Shown: in pieces, positions 12,834 to 20,551 of the stretch | How positions within the stretch are numbered: position 1 is the first letter of the stretch | How the letters are laid out: every line of letters begins with the position of its first letter | DNA from: Pelethousia sp002409725 | GTDB taxonomy: Bacteria; Bacillota; Clostridia; Christensenellales; CAG-138 | Direction of reading: 5' to 3' | Length of the DNA: 35,607 bases | NCBI GenBank assembly: GCA_937915455.1 | Contig: CALDNN010000193.1 | Location: 1-35,607, forward strand | The notes under the pieces: generated by a model | Database searches by the model: none | Seen by the model: the letters and a program-made list of their open reading frames with translations, nothing else | What the model was told of the DNA's origin: nothing | Position numbers and translations under genes: made by a program

Positions 12834-13115
12834 ATGGAAACTGTTTGCAGAACAAACCGCAAGGTACGGAAAAAAGAACAGGTACAGCTATATGCCTACC
12901 TCGCAAACGAGCACAAGGAGGCAGAGAAGAGGCTGCAATTATCCGCCTACCTCGCCCGGCGTAGCGAAACAGCCATCGTGCATGATGATTTTTGCGGGGG
13001 CTTCGATGCCGGCGAAGAATATGGGCACATGCTCGGATACCGCGAGGCGATCCATGATGTACAAGCCATTTTGCAGGAGCGGCACGCAGCCGTGCCCAGC
13101 ATCCAGCTCGTTTAG
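12834..13115 (+). CDS. phage protein of 93 residues, unknown function
   Basis: Start METVCRTNRKVRKKEQ, with AGGAGG seven bases upstream. A basic N-terminus is followed by two similar helices (QVQLYAYLANEHKEA and RLQLSAYLARRSETA), a small internal duplication, then DDFCGGFDAGEEYGHMLGYREAI. No family recognised. Confidence 0.78.
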   Translation: METVCRTNRKVRKKEQVQLYAYLANEHKEAEKRLQLSAYLARRSETAIVHDDFCGGFDAGEEYGHMLGYREAIHDVQAILQERHAAVPSIQLV

Positions 13116-13126
13116 GAGGCGGAAAC

Positions 13127-13567
13127 ATGATTATCTTGGGAACGAAGCAGGAAAACTACGCGCTGCTTATGACACTAGGGACGGAAGTTGTAGATTATGG
13201 CCATGAGCTCTATAGAATGGGTATGCCGAAATGCACCATTAATGGTAATAAAGTACTATTTATGACCGTGCCCAAGGAGGGGATCGATGCGCAATTCGAT
13301 CACCTGCGCGAACTACTCGAAGCCGAGGCTGATGGGAGCATTGCGCCGATACCGTGCAAAATAGGGGATCGCGTATGGGCAATTCGTTCCTATAACGGAT
13401 CCAAGCACCCGCAAGAAGGCATCGTTTCCGAGATATACTTTTTGCCCGACATGACGCTACAAATTGTCGTTAAGCACGTGGCGCGGGGGATATTCGGGAA
13501 GACGATATTTCATACCCTCCACGAAACTCAAGAGGCTATAGACAGATTGGAGGCGGAAAAAGCATGA
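13127..13567 (+). CDS. conserved phage protein, 146 residues
   Basis: Start MIILGTKQENY after GGAGG. The second half has PCKIGDRVWAIRSY, an SH3-like β-barrel start I recall from many Clostridia phage proteins, then EGIVSEIYFLPDMTLQIVV and a TLHETQEAIDRLE helix at the end. The stop overlaps the next ATG (ATGA). Function unknown. Confidence 0.8.
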   Translation: MIILGTKQENYALLMTLGTEVVDYGHELYRMGMPKCTINGNKVLFMTVPKEGIDAQFDHLRELLEAEADGSIAPIPCKIGDRVWAIRSYNGSKHPQEGIVSEIYFLPDMTLQIVVKHVARGIFGKTIFHTLHETQEAIDRLEAEKA

Positions 13568-13971
13568 AAATCTATAAAGCGAGGCTGCGGACAGCCGGAA
13601 CGGCCGACAAACTTCTCAAACAGACGGGAAGCGGGACCACGCCGCCAGAGATCCAGGCATGGACGGAGTTTTACAATATCTTGGATGATGCCATCATCTA
13701 CGTGGCAAACATCTTCGGGGATGGCTACAGTTTGCATACGTGGCCCCCGGAAGCGGATGCTCGCATCAAAGAGGCGATATATCTTTCCGAGCAGGACGGT
13801 ATGTTCGGAACCTACCTAGATGATAGGGAGGGCTTTGAGCGGGATTGGGCCGCAGGCGAATACTCTCCGTGCGGTAGCATTGTGTTTAAGCCCGATGAAG
13901 TTGAAATCCTCCAGGAAATCAGGGATTGCGATGCTCTCTTCAAAGATATGGAGGCGTGCCGTGAAAAATAG
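13564..13971 (+). CDS. phage protein of 135 residues, unknown function
   Basis: Coupled by ATGA to the previous gene, with GGAGG before ATG. No recognised domain; acidic, with aromatic-rich segments (WTEFYNILDDAIIYVANIF, DGYSLHTWPPEAD) and a helical C-terminus. Overlaps the following GTG start by 11 bases. Confidence 0.75.
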   Translation: MKIYKARLRTAGTADKLLKQTGSGTTPPEIQAWTEFYNILDDAIIYVANIFGDGYSLHTWPPEADARIKEAIYLSEQDGMFGTYLDDREGFERDWAAGEYSPCGSIVFKPDEVEILQEIRDCDALFKDMEACREK

Positions 13972-14110
13972 CAATATATACCCTCGTAAGCGGGACACCT
14001 CCCCGCAAAAGAGTACCTATTGGGACACCTGCCCCTATTGCGGGGCGGCTCTGGATCCGGGCGAATCCTGTGATTGCCGGGAAAGCCGCGAAAGCAGCCA
14101 GGCGGGATAA
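13961..14110 (+). CDS. 49-residue zinc-finger protein, GTG start
   Basis: GTG start preceded by GGAGG. After a basic N-terminus comes CPYCGAALDPGESCDC, a four-cysteine knuckle I recall from many small early proteins of Clostridia phages. The gene overlaps the previous one by 11 bases and ends 10 bases before the next. Role unknown. Confidence 0.75.
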   Translation: MKNSNIYPRKRDTSPQKSTYWDTCPYCGAALDPGESCDCRESRESSQAG

Positions 14111-14120
14111 GGAGGAAGTT

Positions 14121-14294
14121 ATGTATAAGCCGGATTGCCGAAAATGCGCGAATTGCTATAAATACGGATGCTGCCGGATATACGGCGATGATCCCCTCAA
14201 AGCGATCCAAACCTGTATGGCCGATGGCTTTAAGGAGTGCAGATTCAGGCCGCACGAGAAAAAAAGAAGGGGGGCGCACTATGGAAGCCGCTGA
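14121..14294 (+). CDS. 57-residue cysteine-rich phage protein
   Basis: Start MYKPDCRKCANCYKYGCC with AAGGAGG eight bases upstream. Seven cysteines, several as CxxC (CRKCANC), and a later CRFRPHEKK, so probably a metal-binding module. It overlaps the start of the next gene by 14 bases. Confidence 0.75.
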   Translation: MYKPDCRKCANCYKYGCCRIYGDDPLKAIQTCMADGFKECRFRPHEKKRRGAHYGSR

Positions 14295-14766
14295 GCTCAA
14301 AAACAGTGGTACCTTCCGGGGGCTGTCCGCAAATGGGCAAGCCAGTTTTACTCGCCTGGCCGAAAAAGCGGATGCAGCCGGGAGGGTCAATCTGATGGAT
14401 GTCCTGGTTGAGTACGCAAAGATTAGCAAGGCCCGCAAAAAGCCGGAGGATATCCCCCACAAACGCGGGCCGCATGGATATGTAAGGCTGACTGACGCGG
14501 AACTAACCCGCCTAATCAAAGATTATGGCGAGTCCGCGGTCACCCGCATGATTGCTTACATAGATGGACGGGCGCAAGAAACGGGCAATCGGTGCGGTTG
14601 GAAGGATTGGAATGCTGTAGTCCGCCGCGGCCTGCGCGAAGGATGGGGCGGGCGGCAATCCTACCAGGGCCAGCCACCCAAGCCCACTTCCCGCGCCTTA
14701 CGGCCGCCCCAGCGCACCTATTCCGCCGAGGACCTAAAGCACATCGGCGTGAATCTGCTGGATTAA
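14281..14766 (+). CDS. replisome-organizer-like phage protein
   Basis: 161 residues; start MEAAELKNSGTF. The block GPHGYVRLTDAELTRLI...GESAVTRMIAYIDG...GWKDWNAVVRRGLREGW (about 60-125) resembles the conserved C-terminal motif of phage replisome-organizer/DnaD-associated proteins (GxxxNVxLTdeE...YI...G...W). Proline-rich C-terminus. It is encoded close to the HUH protein, in what looks like the replication segment. It may help load the replication machinery; the assignment is by motif and position. Confidence 0.65.
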   Translation: MEAAELKNSGTFRGLSANGQASFTRLAEKADAAGRVNLMDVLVEYAKISKARKKPEDIPHKRGPHGYVRLTDAELTRLIKDYGESAVTRMIAYIDGRAQETGNRCGWKDWNAVVRRGLREGWGGRQSYQGQPPKPTSRALRPPQRTYSAEDLKHIGVNLLD

Positions 14767-14786
14767 GTCCAAGGAGGCAAAAAAGC

Positions 14787-15110
14787 ATGGCGGTTTGCAA
14801 AAAGTGCGGGCGGGAAATCGCCTGGATGAAAACGGCGGCGGGTAAGTCCATGCCGGTGGAGCCGGGCAACGTATATTGCCGACCGAACGAAAACGGCAAA
14901 ATGATGGTACTTACCATATCTGGGCGGCTGATAAGGGCGGATGCTGCGGAACCCGGGGACAGGATGATGTTGGCCTATATTCCTCACTGGGCGAGTTGCA
15001 CAGGAGCGGCGGCGATCAAGCGGGAACGAGCCCGTGAAGAACAAAGGGCCGCGGAGCGCAAAAAAGCCGAGGTGCGGGAACCCAAGCAGTTATCGCTGCT
15101 CGATAGCTAA
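14787..15110 (+). CDS. zinc-ribbon phage protein, 107 residues
   Basis: Start MAVCKKCGREIAWMKT with AAGGAGG nine bases upstream. CKKCG then KSMPVEPGNVYCR, and a later histidine/cysteine (PHWASC), form a zinc-ribbon-like unit I recall as common in phage early genes (CxxCGxxIxWxKTxxGKxMPxxP). Charged helical tail ending in a clamp-like QLSLLDS (QLxLLD-type; compare the sliding-clamp-binding motif QL-S/D-LF). Function unknown. Confidence 0.82.
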   Translation: MAVCKKCGREIAWMKTAAGKSMPVEPGNVYCRPNENGKMMVLTISGRLIRADAAEPGDRMMLAYIPHWASCTGAAAIKRERAREEQRAAERKKAEVREPKQLSLLDS

Positions 15111-15119
15111 AGTAAAACA

Positions 15120-15148
15120 GCCTGTCCTTCCTTCCTGGAGGGACAGGC
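15120..15148. other. 12-base stem-loop between early genes
   Basis: GCCTGTCCTTCC-TTCCT-GGAGGGACAGGC (one G-T pair) begins nine bases after the preceding stop. On the + strand no T run follows, so it may be an mRNA-stability or translation-control element before the HUH gene. On the - strand it is followed by TGTTTTACTTT and could terminate antisense transcription. Confidence 0.5.
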
Positions 15149-15179
15149 ATGAGCATATATAAAGCGGGGGAGGTATCGC

Positions 15180-15926
15180 ATGCCTAAGATAAAGCGTCGC
15201 ATATTTTCAGGAAGCGTGTGTGAACAGGAGGTTTTCGCGGTACCCGAGAGGGTTAGGAACCTGAAGCTTGCCGAACCACGCCTGCGATTCAAGGATGAGG
15301 CGGAGCGCCAGCAGCATAGGGAAGGCATAGCCAGGCGGCACCACGCCCGGCAATTTAACGCTAATTTTAGCCCGAGCAGCCTCTATAGCACGCTTACGCT
15401 TGACAATGAGCATGAGGTTCATACATTCGAGGAGGCCCGGCGCATCCGCAGCCTTTATAGGCGCCGCTTGCAAAGCGCAGTCCCCGGGGCTTGCTTCTAT
15501 ATATATATGGGGCGCGGGAAAGGCACGCAAAGGATCCACTTCCACATGGTGTCAAATGACTTGCCGGAAGATGTGATCAAAGAAAAATGGCAAATGGGGG
15601 AGGTCACGCGCATAGAGCCCCTGCGCAAAAACAACTATTATGGCGGCATTAATTATGGCCAGGATTATACCGGGCTTGCAAACTACCTTTTTGACCATTG
15701 GACCCCGGAGCAGGGCGGTCACCATTACAGCAAAACGCGCAACAGCGCCCAGCCAGAAAGCGAGGATCCAACCATCGCAAAGCGTACATATTCGCTAACC
15801 CGACCGCCCCGGGCCCCGAAAGGGTATGCCCTCGTAGAGCGGAAAGAGAACCAGTTTGGGTTTTTGTATTTTAAATATGTAAAGCTGCCGGAAAAGCCGA
15901 ACAGGCCGCCCGCAGGCATGAAGTAA
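15180..15926 (+). CDS. rep: HUH rolling-circle replication-associated protein
   Basis: 248 residues. The core has SLYSTLTL, an arginine-rich helix, then IHFHMVSND: the HUH-type metal motif His120-x-His122. KEKWQMGEV and the DYTGLANYLFDHW helix follow, where Tyr163 or Tyr169 would be the nicking tyrosine, then HYSKTRNSAQP. This order matches the rolling-circle replication-associated family common in Clostridia mobile DNA. It probably nicks one strand to start phage replication. GGGGGAGG precedes ATG. Confidence 0.85.
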   Translation: MPKIKRRIFSGSVCEQEVFAVPERVRNLKLAEPRLRFKDEAERQQHREGIARRHHARQFNANFSPSSLYSTLTLDNEHEVHTFEEARRIRSLYRRRLQSAVPGACFYIYMGRGKGTQRIHFHMVSNDLPEDVIKEKWQMGEVTRIEPLRKNNYYGGINYGQDYTGLANYLFDHWTPEQGGHHYSKTRNSAQPESEDPTIAKRTYSLTRPPRAPKGYALVERKENQFGFLYFKYVKLPEKPNRPPAGMK

Positions 15927-16003
15927 CGGATCAGCTAACAATAGGGATGTTTTACTAAGCCTTGTAAATATGTAAAGTTTAACAACGGAGGGGGATATGG
16001 AGG

Positions 16004-16474
16004 ATGAGGAAAACGCATTACCGAGATTATGCCACAGAAGCTTTTCGATTCCTGGCCAGGGAAGGATCATCGCAAGCATACAAAAACCGTATATGGAATG
16101 AGGCCCTGGCCCGAGCTGCTGAGCGGCAGGCGGGCGGGGGTGGCATAAGTGCGCCAACCGAGGCAGCCATCACTCGGGCGGAGAAGGCGCTCAAAGAAGC
16201 CGAGGCGGCAATCCTGGATTTAGAGGCGGCAGAATTTGCTTTGTACGCCGTTTCTGGCGACTTCGCTTACGGTAGCGAAATGAGGAGAGCCGTTCAGATG
16301 GTTTACATGGATCGGCCAGACTGTCCCCTTGTAAAGGGCGAGATCCATGGCAGGGTGGTTCTGGCGGCTAACCTAATCGGGGCAGAGGAAAGAACGATAT
16401 ATCGCTGGCTTGCCAAGGCCCGCGACATCTTCGCGGAAAAACGGGGCCTTCGGATAGATGCGGATATCGCATAA
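16004..16474 (+). CDS. ArpU/sigma-region-4-like late regulator
   Basis: 156 residues. Starts MRKTHYRDYATEAFRFLA; an alanine/glutamate-rich helical stretch spans about 50-85 (EKALKEAEAAILDLEAAEFAL). The C-terminal helix-turn-helix (LAANLIGAEERTIYRWLAKARD) follows. Position between the early genes and the terminase, just before the late promoter, is that of ArpU/RinA-like activators of packaging and structural genes in Bacillota phages. Direct DNA target not known; the start uses CGGAGGGGG about 10 bases away. Confidence 0.75.
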   Translation: MRKTHYRDYATEAFRFLAREGSSQAYKNRIWNEALARAAERQAGGGGISAPTEAAITRAEKALKEAEAAILDLEAAEFALYAVSGDFAYGSEMRRAVQMVYMDRPDCPLVKGEIHGRVVLAANLIGAEERTIYRWLAKARDIFAEKRGLRIDADIA

Positions 16475-16511
16475 ATTCTTTAAAACGTGTCAGTAGTAGG
16501 TTCAAGTCAAG

Positions 16512-16520
16512 TGGTATACT
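16512..16520 (+). promoter_or_regulatory. late promoter, extended -10
   Basis: TGGTATACT is an extended -10 element (TGN-TATACT) without a good -35 at 17 bases. Such promoters often need an activator, which fits the HTH protein encoded just upstream. Transcription would start about 20 bases before the hairpin at 16548-16569. Confidence 0.6.
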
Positions 16521-16547
16521 GTATATAGTCCCCAGGGGTGGGGAAAG

Positions 16548-16578
16548 GAGAGCGGCTTCGGCGGCTCTCTATTCTTTT
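16548..16578 (+). terminator. leader hairpin with T-rich tail before terS
   Basis: GAGAGC...GCTCTC (16548-16553 / 16564-16569) with an inner GC-TTCG-GC cap, followed by TATTCTTTT. It lies between the late promoter and the first late gene. It may act as an attenuator or antitermination target, or end early transcripts before the late genes. Confidence 0.5.
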
Positions 16579-16596
16579 GCAAAGGAGGCGGAGCTT

Positions 16597-17169
16597 TTGA
16601 GCAAGGAAGAGGCGGCGAAAGCGCCGCCAAAGAAAAAAGCCGTAAAGGAGTCGGCAGATAAAGGCAAACGAAAAGGTGGCCGCACCCCCAAGTGGGAAGA
16701 GCTAAAGATGGTGGATCGTCTTGAGATGGTAGAGGGCTGGGCGAGGCAGGGGGCCCAGCCAAAGGATTTCTGTGAAATGCTCAAGATTTCGGAAACGCTT
16801 TTTTACGACTGGAAGAAAAAGAAACCGGAGTTTGCGGAGGCTCTACGCGCGGGCGCGTGCGAAAGCAACGGTGAAATCCTTTTCAGCGCGTTTAATCAGG
16901 CCACAGGCTATACGGTCCGGGTAACGGAGCCGATCAAGGTAAAGCGTGAGAAAATCGATCCGGAAACAAAGAAAATTCTGGTCCATGAAGAGGTTGAGAT
17001 GGTCACATATAATAAATATTTTGAGGCTGACCCCCGCATAACCCAATTTATGCTTACCAACCGCCTGGCCGAGGAATACAAGGCCAAGCAGGATGCTAGA
17101 CTTGACCGCGAGATCACCGTGATCATGGAGGGCGCCGGCGAAGCAACAAAAGCGGAGATCATGGGGTGA
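16597..17169 (+). CDS. terS: terminase small subunit
   Basis: 190 residues, TTG start with AAAGGAGG ahead. Basic N-terminus (KKKAVKESADKGKRKGGR), then a DNA-binding helix-turn-helix (GAQPKDFCEMLKISETLFYDW, within residues 45-80, then KKKPEFAEALRAG), then an oligomerization-type middle (ADPRITQFMLTNRL) as in Bacillota phage small terminases. It recognises the packaging site and recruits the large subunit encoded four bases downstream. Confidence 0.92.
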   Translation: MSKEEAAKAPPKKKAVKESADKGKRKGGRTPKWEELKMVDRLEMVEGWARQGAQPKDFCEMLKISETLFYDWKKKKPEFAEALRAGACESNGEILFSAFNQATGYTVRVTEPIKVKREKIDPETKKILVHEEVEMVTYNKYFEADPRITQFMLTNRLAEEYKAKQDARLDREITVIMEGAGEATKAEIMG

Positions 17170-17173
17170 TGGC

Positions 17174-18505
17174 ATGAAAATATATTTGCCTGACAAGCCA
17201 TTCCCGGCCCAAATGCCTTTTTTTACTGCCCGTGCCCGGCGCATATGTTACGGCGGTTCACGGGGACCGGGGAAAAGCTGGGCCGTACGGAGGAAGCTGC
17301 TTTTACTGTGCATAAATTACCCGGGATTAAATTGCCTCCTCCTCCGCCGCACCCTAGGAGACCTTCGGGAAAACCACGTGGTGCCCCTGTTAAAAGAAAC
17401 GCGGGGATTTGCAACGTACAATGGCTCCGACCGGGTGCTTACGCTAATTAACGGCAGCCGAATAGTCATGGGATACTGCCGAAACGAGATTGACGTGCTG
17501 CGCTACCAAGGCCAAAACTACGACATAATCGCCATGGAGGAGGCCACGCAGTTTACAGAGGCACAATTTCAGGCGCTGGTGGCCGTAAACCGCAGCAAAC
17601 GCACGGATATCTCGCCGCGCATGTACTTTACCTGCAACCCTGGCGGCGTGGGGCACGCCTGGGTAAAAAGGCTCTTCGTTGACCGGCAGTACGAAAAAAA
17701 AGAGCGGCCGGAGGACCATGTATTTATCAAAGCCCGCGTCTATGATAACCCGATCATTATGGAACACGACCCTGACTACGTGCGCTTTCTGGAAACCCTG
17801 CCCGAAGATCTGAAACGGGCATGGCTGGACGGGGACTGGGATGTGTTCTACGGCCAGTATTTTCGCGAATTTCGGCGCGAACACCATACGATTGATCCTT
17901 TCCCGATTCCAACGCATTGGAGGCGGGTTAGGGCCATCGACTATGGCCTGGACATGCTGGCCTGCCTATGGGGAGCGGTGGATGAACTGGGTAATCTGTA
18001 TATCTACCGAGAGTTTTGCAAACGTGATCTCATTATTTCCGAGGCATGCCGGGCCATTTTAGCGGCCGAGGTGGCGGGCGAGAATCCCGTCTGCACCTAT
18101 GCCCCGAAGGATATTTGGCAACGGAGCCCGGCGACAGGTAAAGTAATGGCCGAGATGTTCGCTGAGGGTAGCTTACCTCTTACGCCGGTAGCCAACAGCC
18201 GGGTAGATGGTTGGTTGAATCTGCGGGAATGGCTGCGCCTGCGGCCGGATGGCACAGGAGGGGAAGCGCCGCGGCTGCGCATCTTTAACACGTGCAAGGA
18301 GCTTATTCATGATCTTCCGCTCTTGCAGCACGATGATAAGGATCCCAACGATGTATCCACGGAGCCCCACGACATCACCCACGCGCCGGACGCGCTTCGG
18401 TACCTACTGGACGGACAGCCGGGCCCTACACGGATCATGATCCCCCGGGAGGGCGGGCGGCCCCTGGAAGACCAGGTGGCAGACTTTATGCGATACGGAG
18501 GATAA
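17174..18505 (+). CDS. terL: terminase large subunit
   Basis: 443 residues. Walker A GGSRGPGKS (27-35), Walker B IIAMEE (118-123), coupling motif region TCNPGG (153-158). The RNase-H-like nuclease has Asp256 in AIDYGLD and Asp406 in ITHAPDALRY. It powers DNA packaging through the portal and cuts the concatemer. Length and motifs fit the Terminase_3/6 group. Overall order terS-terL-portal is canonical. Start lies four bases after the terS stop. Confidence 0.96.
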   Translation: MKIYLPDKPFPAQMPFFTARARRICYGGSRGPGKSWAVRRKLLLLCINYPGLNCLLLRRTLGDLRENHVVPLLKETRGFATYNGSDRVLTLINGSRIVMGYCRNEIDVLRYQGQNYDIIAMEEATQFTEAQFQALVAVNRSKRTDISPRMYFTCNPGGVGHAWVKRLFVDRQYEKKERPEDHVFIKARVYDNPIIMEHDPDYVRFLETLPEDLKRAWLDGDWDVFYGQYFREFRREHHTIDPFPIPTHWRRVRAIDYGLDMLACLWGAVDELGNLYIYREFCKRDLIISEACRAILAAEVAGENPVCTYAPKDIWQRSPATGKVMAEMFAEGSLPLTPVANSRVDGWLNLREWLRLRPDGTGGEAPRLRIFNTCKELIHDLPLLQHDDKDPNDVSTEPHDITHAPDALRYLLDGQPGPTRIMIPREGGRPLEDQVADFMRYGG

Positions 18506-18506
18506 A

Positions 18507-18818
18507 ATGCTATACATATTCAGCGCAATTGCCGGGGCGGCCTTGCTTGCCACCGGCTTTTTTATTGGCCGGAAGGCGGCGGGCGGCTCCCTGCGGGAAA
18601 CTCGGGCGAGGGAGAACGAAGCGGATGAATCAAAACGCGAATCCACACTGGCCCTTCGTGCGGCAGCAGAAGCTTTAAACCAGGCGGCGGCACTGCAAAA
18701 GACCGCGCCTGCCCCCCCTGTGTCGGAGGAAGAGCAGGAGCGGATGCGCGAGTTTAAGAAACAGTGGGATAATATGATGGCCTACACCGGGGAGGTGCAA
18801 CGTGAAGATAAAAAATGA
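18507..18818 (+). CDS. small single-pass membrane protein between terL and portal
   Basis: 103 residues: one N-terminal membrane helix (YIFSAIAGAALLATGFFIG, about 3-22), then a charged helical, probably coiled-coil region to the end. Position between terminase and portal is recurrent for small proteins in podovirus-like prophages. I recognise no family. Its end overlaps the portal GTG by 17 bases. Confidence 0.75.
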   Translation: MLYIFSAIAGAALLATGFFIGRKAAGGSLRETRARENEADESKRESTLALRAAAEALNQAAALQKTAPAPPVSEEEQERMREFKKQWDNMMAYTGEVQREDKK

Positions 18819-20493
18819 CGCCCCGGGCATTTGGAGGGAATACCAAAAGGGCCGGGATTATAAGGAGCATATCAAGCTTTACAGCAATGTGCGTAAAAAT
18901 GAGGCCTTTTACATCGGCGATCAGTGGGCGGGCCTCAACGCGCCAGATCTGCCCAAGCCCGTGCTCAATTTTTTAAAGCGCGTGGTAAACGTGAGCTATG
19001 CCACGATTGTTTCTGACGATATCGCCGTTTCCTTCGACCCCCATGAGCGCACGGGGCAAAACACGATCCTGGCAAAGGCCCTTGTGCGGCAGGTGGAGCG
19101 GGTGATCGAAAACGCCAAGATTAAGCCGAAAAACCGGGATCTCCTGCGCAACGCGGCGGTAGATGGGGATTGTTGCCTGTACCTGCGTTTTAACCCGGAT
19201 CTGGAAACCGGCCAATTAACCAAAGGGGACATCGAGGCAGAGGTGCTGGAAAATATCAACGTTTTTTTCGGCAACCCCTACAACGCAGAGGTTCAGAAAC
19301 AGCCCTATATCATTCTGGCCATGCGCACCCTCACGGAAGAAGTCCGGGATGAGGCTCGCGCCAACGCCCAAAAAAGCTGGAACAAGCTGGATGATGCCGC
19401 GATCCAGACTATCCGCCCCGACCAGGATGAATACCAGGGGGAAGAGGACGATGGGGACGGCAGGCTCACCACCAAACTAATTAAGCTCTGGAAGGAGGGT
19501 GGACATATTTGGTGCGAGGTAAGCACGGAGCACGCCATCATCCGGCAGCCGTGGGATACGGAGCAGACGCTCTACCCCATCGCCTGGATGAGCTGGGAAA
19601 AGCGTAAATCCAGCTACCACGGCCAGAGCATGCTCACGGGCCTCATCCCCAACCAGATCCAGGTCAACCGGCTTTTCGCCATGCTTATCCGGGCCGTGGA
19701 GATGAACGCCTATCCGCGGGTGGTCTATGATCCCAGTAAAATCCAATGGAACAGCGATCCAGGGAAAAACATAGAGGCCACGCAGACCGGCATGAGCAGA
19801 ATCAGCGATGCTTTCAGCGTGATCCGGGGGGCGGATGTATCCAATCAGGTGATGGAGATCATCAACTCCACCATAGACCTTACGCGCGATTTTATGGGCA
19901 TCAACGATGCAGCCCTGGGTAACGTTAAACCGGATAACACATCGGCCATTATCGCCACCCAGCAGGCCACGGCCGTTCCCCTGGAGATTCAGCGGCTAGC
20001 ATCTTTCCAAATGATCGAGGATGTTGTGCGCATCATTCTGGATATCATGGGCGCGTACTACGGCCCGCGGGATATCTGGCTGGGCGAGGGTATTGCGGCC
20101 CTGGATGCAGAGGGAAATATCGTCCCGGCAGAAGAGGGCCTAAAGCCCGTTACCGAACTACCCTTTGATTTTTCCACGCTTGGCACGATCAACTATGATC
20201 TCAACGTGAGCATCGGCGCCAGCAGCTACTGGAGCGAGCTGATGCAGATGCAGACCATGGATAGCCTCTTCCAGAAGGGGCTCATCGCGGATGCGGTGGT
20301 CTATCTGGAAAGCGTGCCGGACAAGTACCTCCCCAACAAAGATAAAATAATCGACAGCCTCAAACAGCAGCAAGCCCTGGCGGCCCAGCAGGCGGCCATG
20401 CAGATGCAGGGGGCGGCCCCCGGACTACCAACGGACACAATGGCGGCGACACCGCCAGCCCTTCAACAACTAGCGCCCACCGGGGCGCTTTAA
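18802..20493 (+). CDS. portal protein
   Basis: 563 residues; GTG start with GGGGAGG. The opening KNEAFYIGDQWAGL, then LNFLKRVVNVSYATIVSDD, is a podovirus-type portal signature; DFMGINDAALGNVKPDNTSAIIA near residues 370-392 is also typical. The Gln/Ala-rich C-terminus (QQQALAAQQAAMQMQ) is low in complexity. It forms the dodecameric ring at the capsid vertex for packaging and ejection. Size agrees with short-tailed phage portals. Confidence 0.93.
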   Translation: MKIKNDAPGIWREYQKGRDYKEHIKLYSNVRKNEAFYIGDQWAGLNAPDLPKPVLNFLKRVVNVSYATIVSDDIAVSFDPHERTGQNTILAKALVRQVERVIENAKIKPKNRDLLRNAAVDGDCCLYLRFNPDLETGQLTKGDIEAEVLENINVFFGNPYNAEVQKQPYIILAMRTLTEEVRDEARANAQKSWNKLDDAAIQTIRPDQDEYQGEEDDGDGRLTTKLIKLWKEGGHIWCEVSTEHAIIRQPWDTEQTLYPIAWMSWEKRKSSYHGQSMLTGLIPNQIQVNRLFAMLIRAVEMNAYPRVVYDPSKIQWNSDPGKNIEATQTGMSRISDAFSVIRGADVSNQVMEIINSTIDLTRDFMGINDAALGNVKPDNTSAIIATQQATAVPLEIQRLASFQMIEDVVRIILDIMGAYYGPRDIWLGEGIAALDAEGNIVPAEEGLKPVTELPFDFSTLGTINYDLNVSIGASSYWSELMQMQTMDSLFQKGLIADAVVYLESVPDKYLPNKDKIIDSLKQQQALAAQQAAMQMQGAAPGLPTDTMAATPPALQQLAPTGAL

Positions 20494-20551
20494 TTTTTGC
20501 CGGCCAACCATAGCCGGCGCCCGGCGCACCAAGCCGGAGAAAGGAAACACC

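Noticed and set aside
15149..15187. 12-codon leader peptide (MSIYKAGEVSHA) before the HUH gene
   Set aside because: Overlaps the Rep start, but it has no ribosome site of its own other than the hairpin and no regulatory codon pattern.
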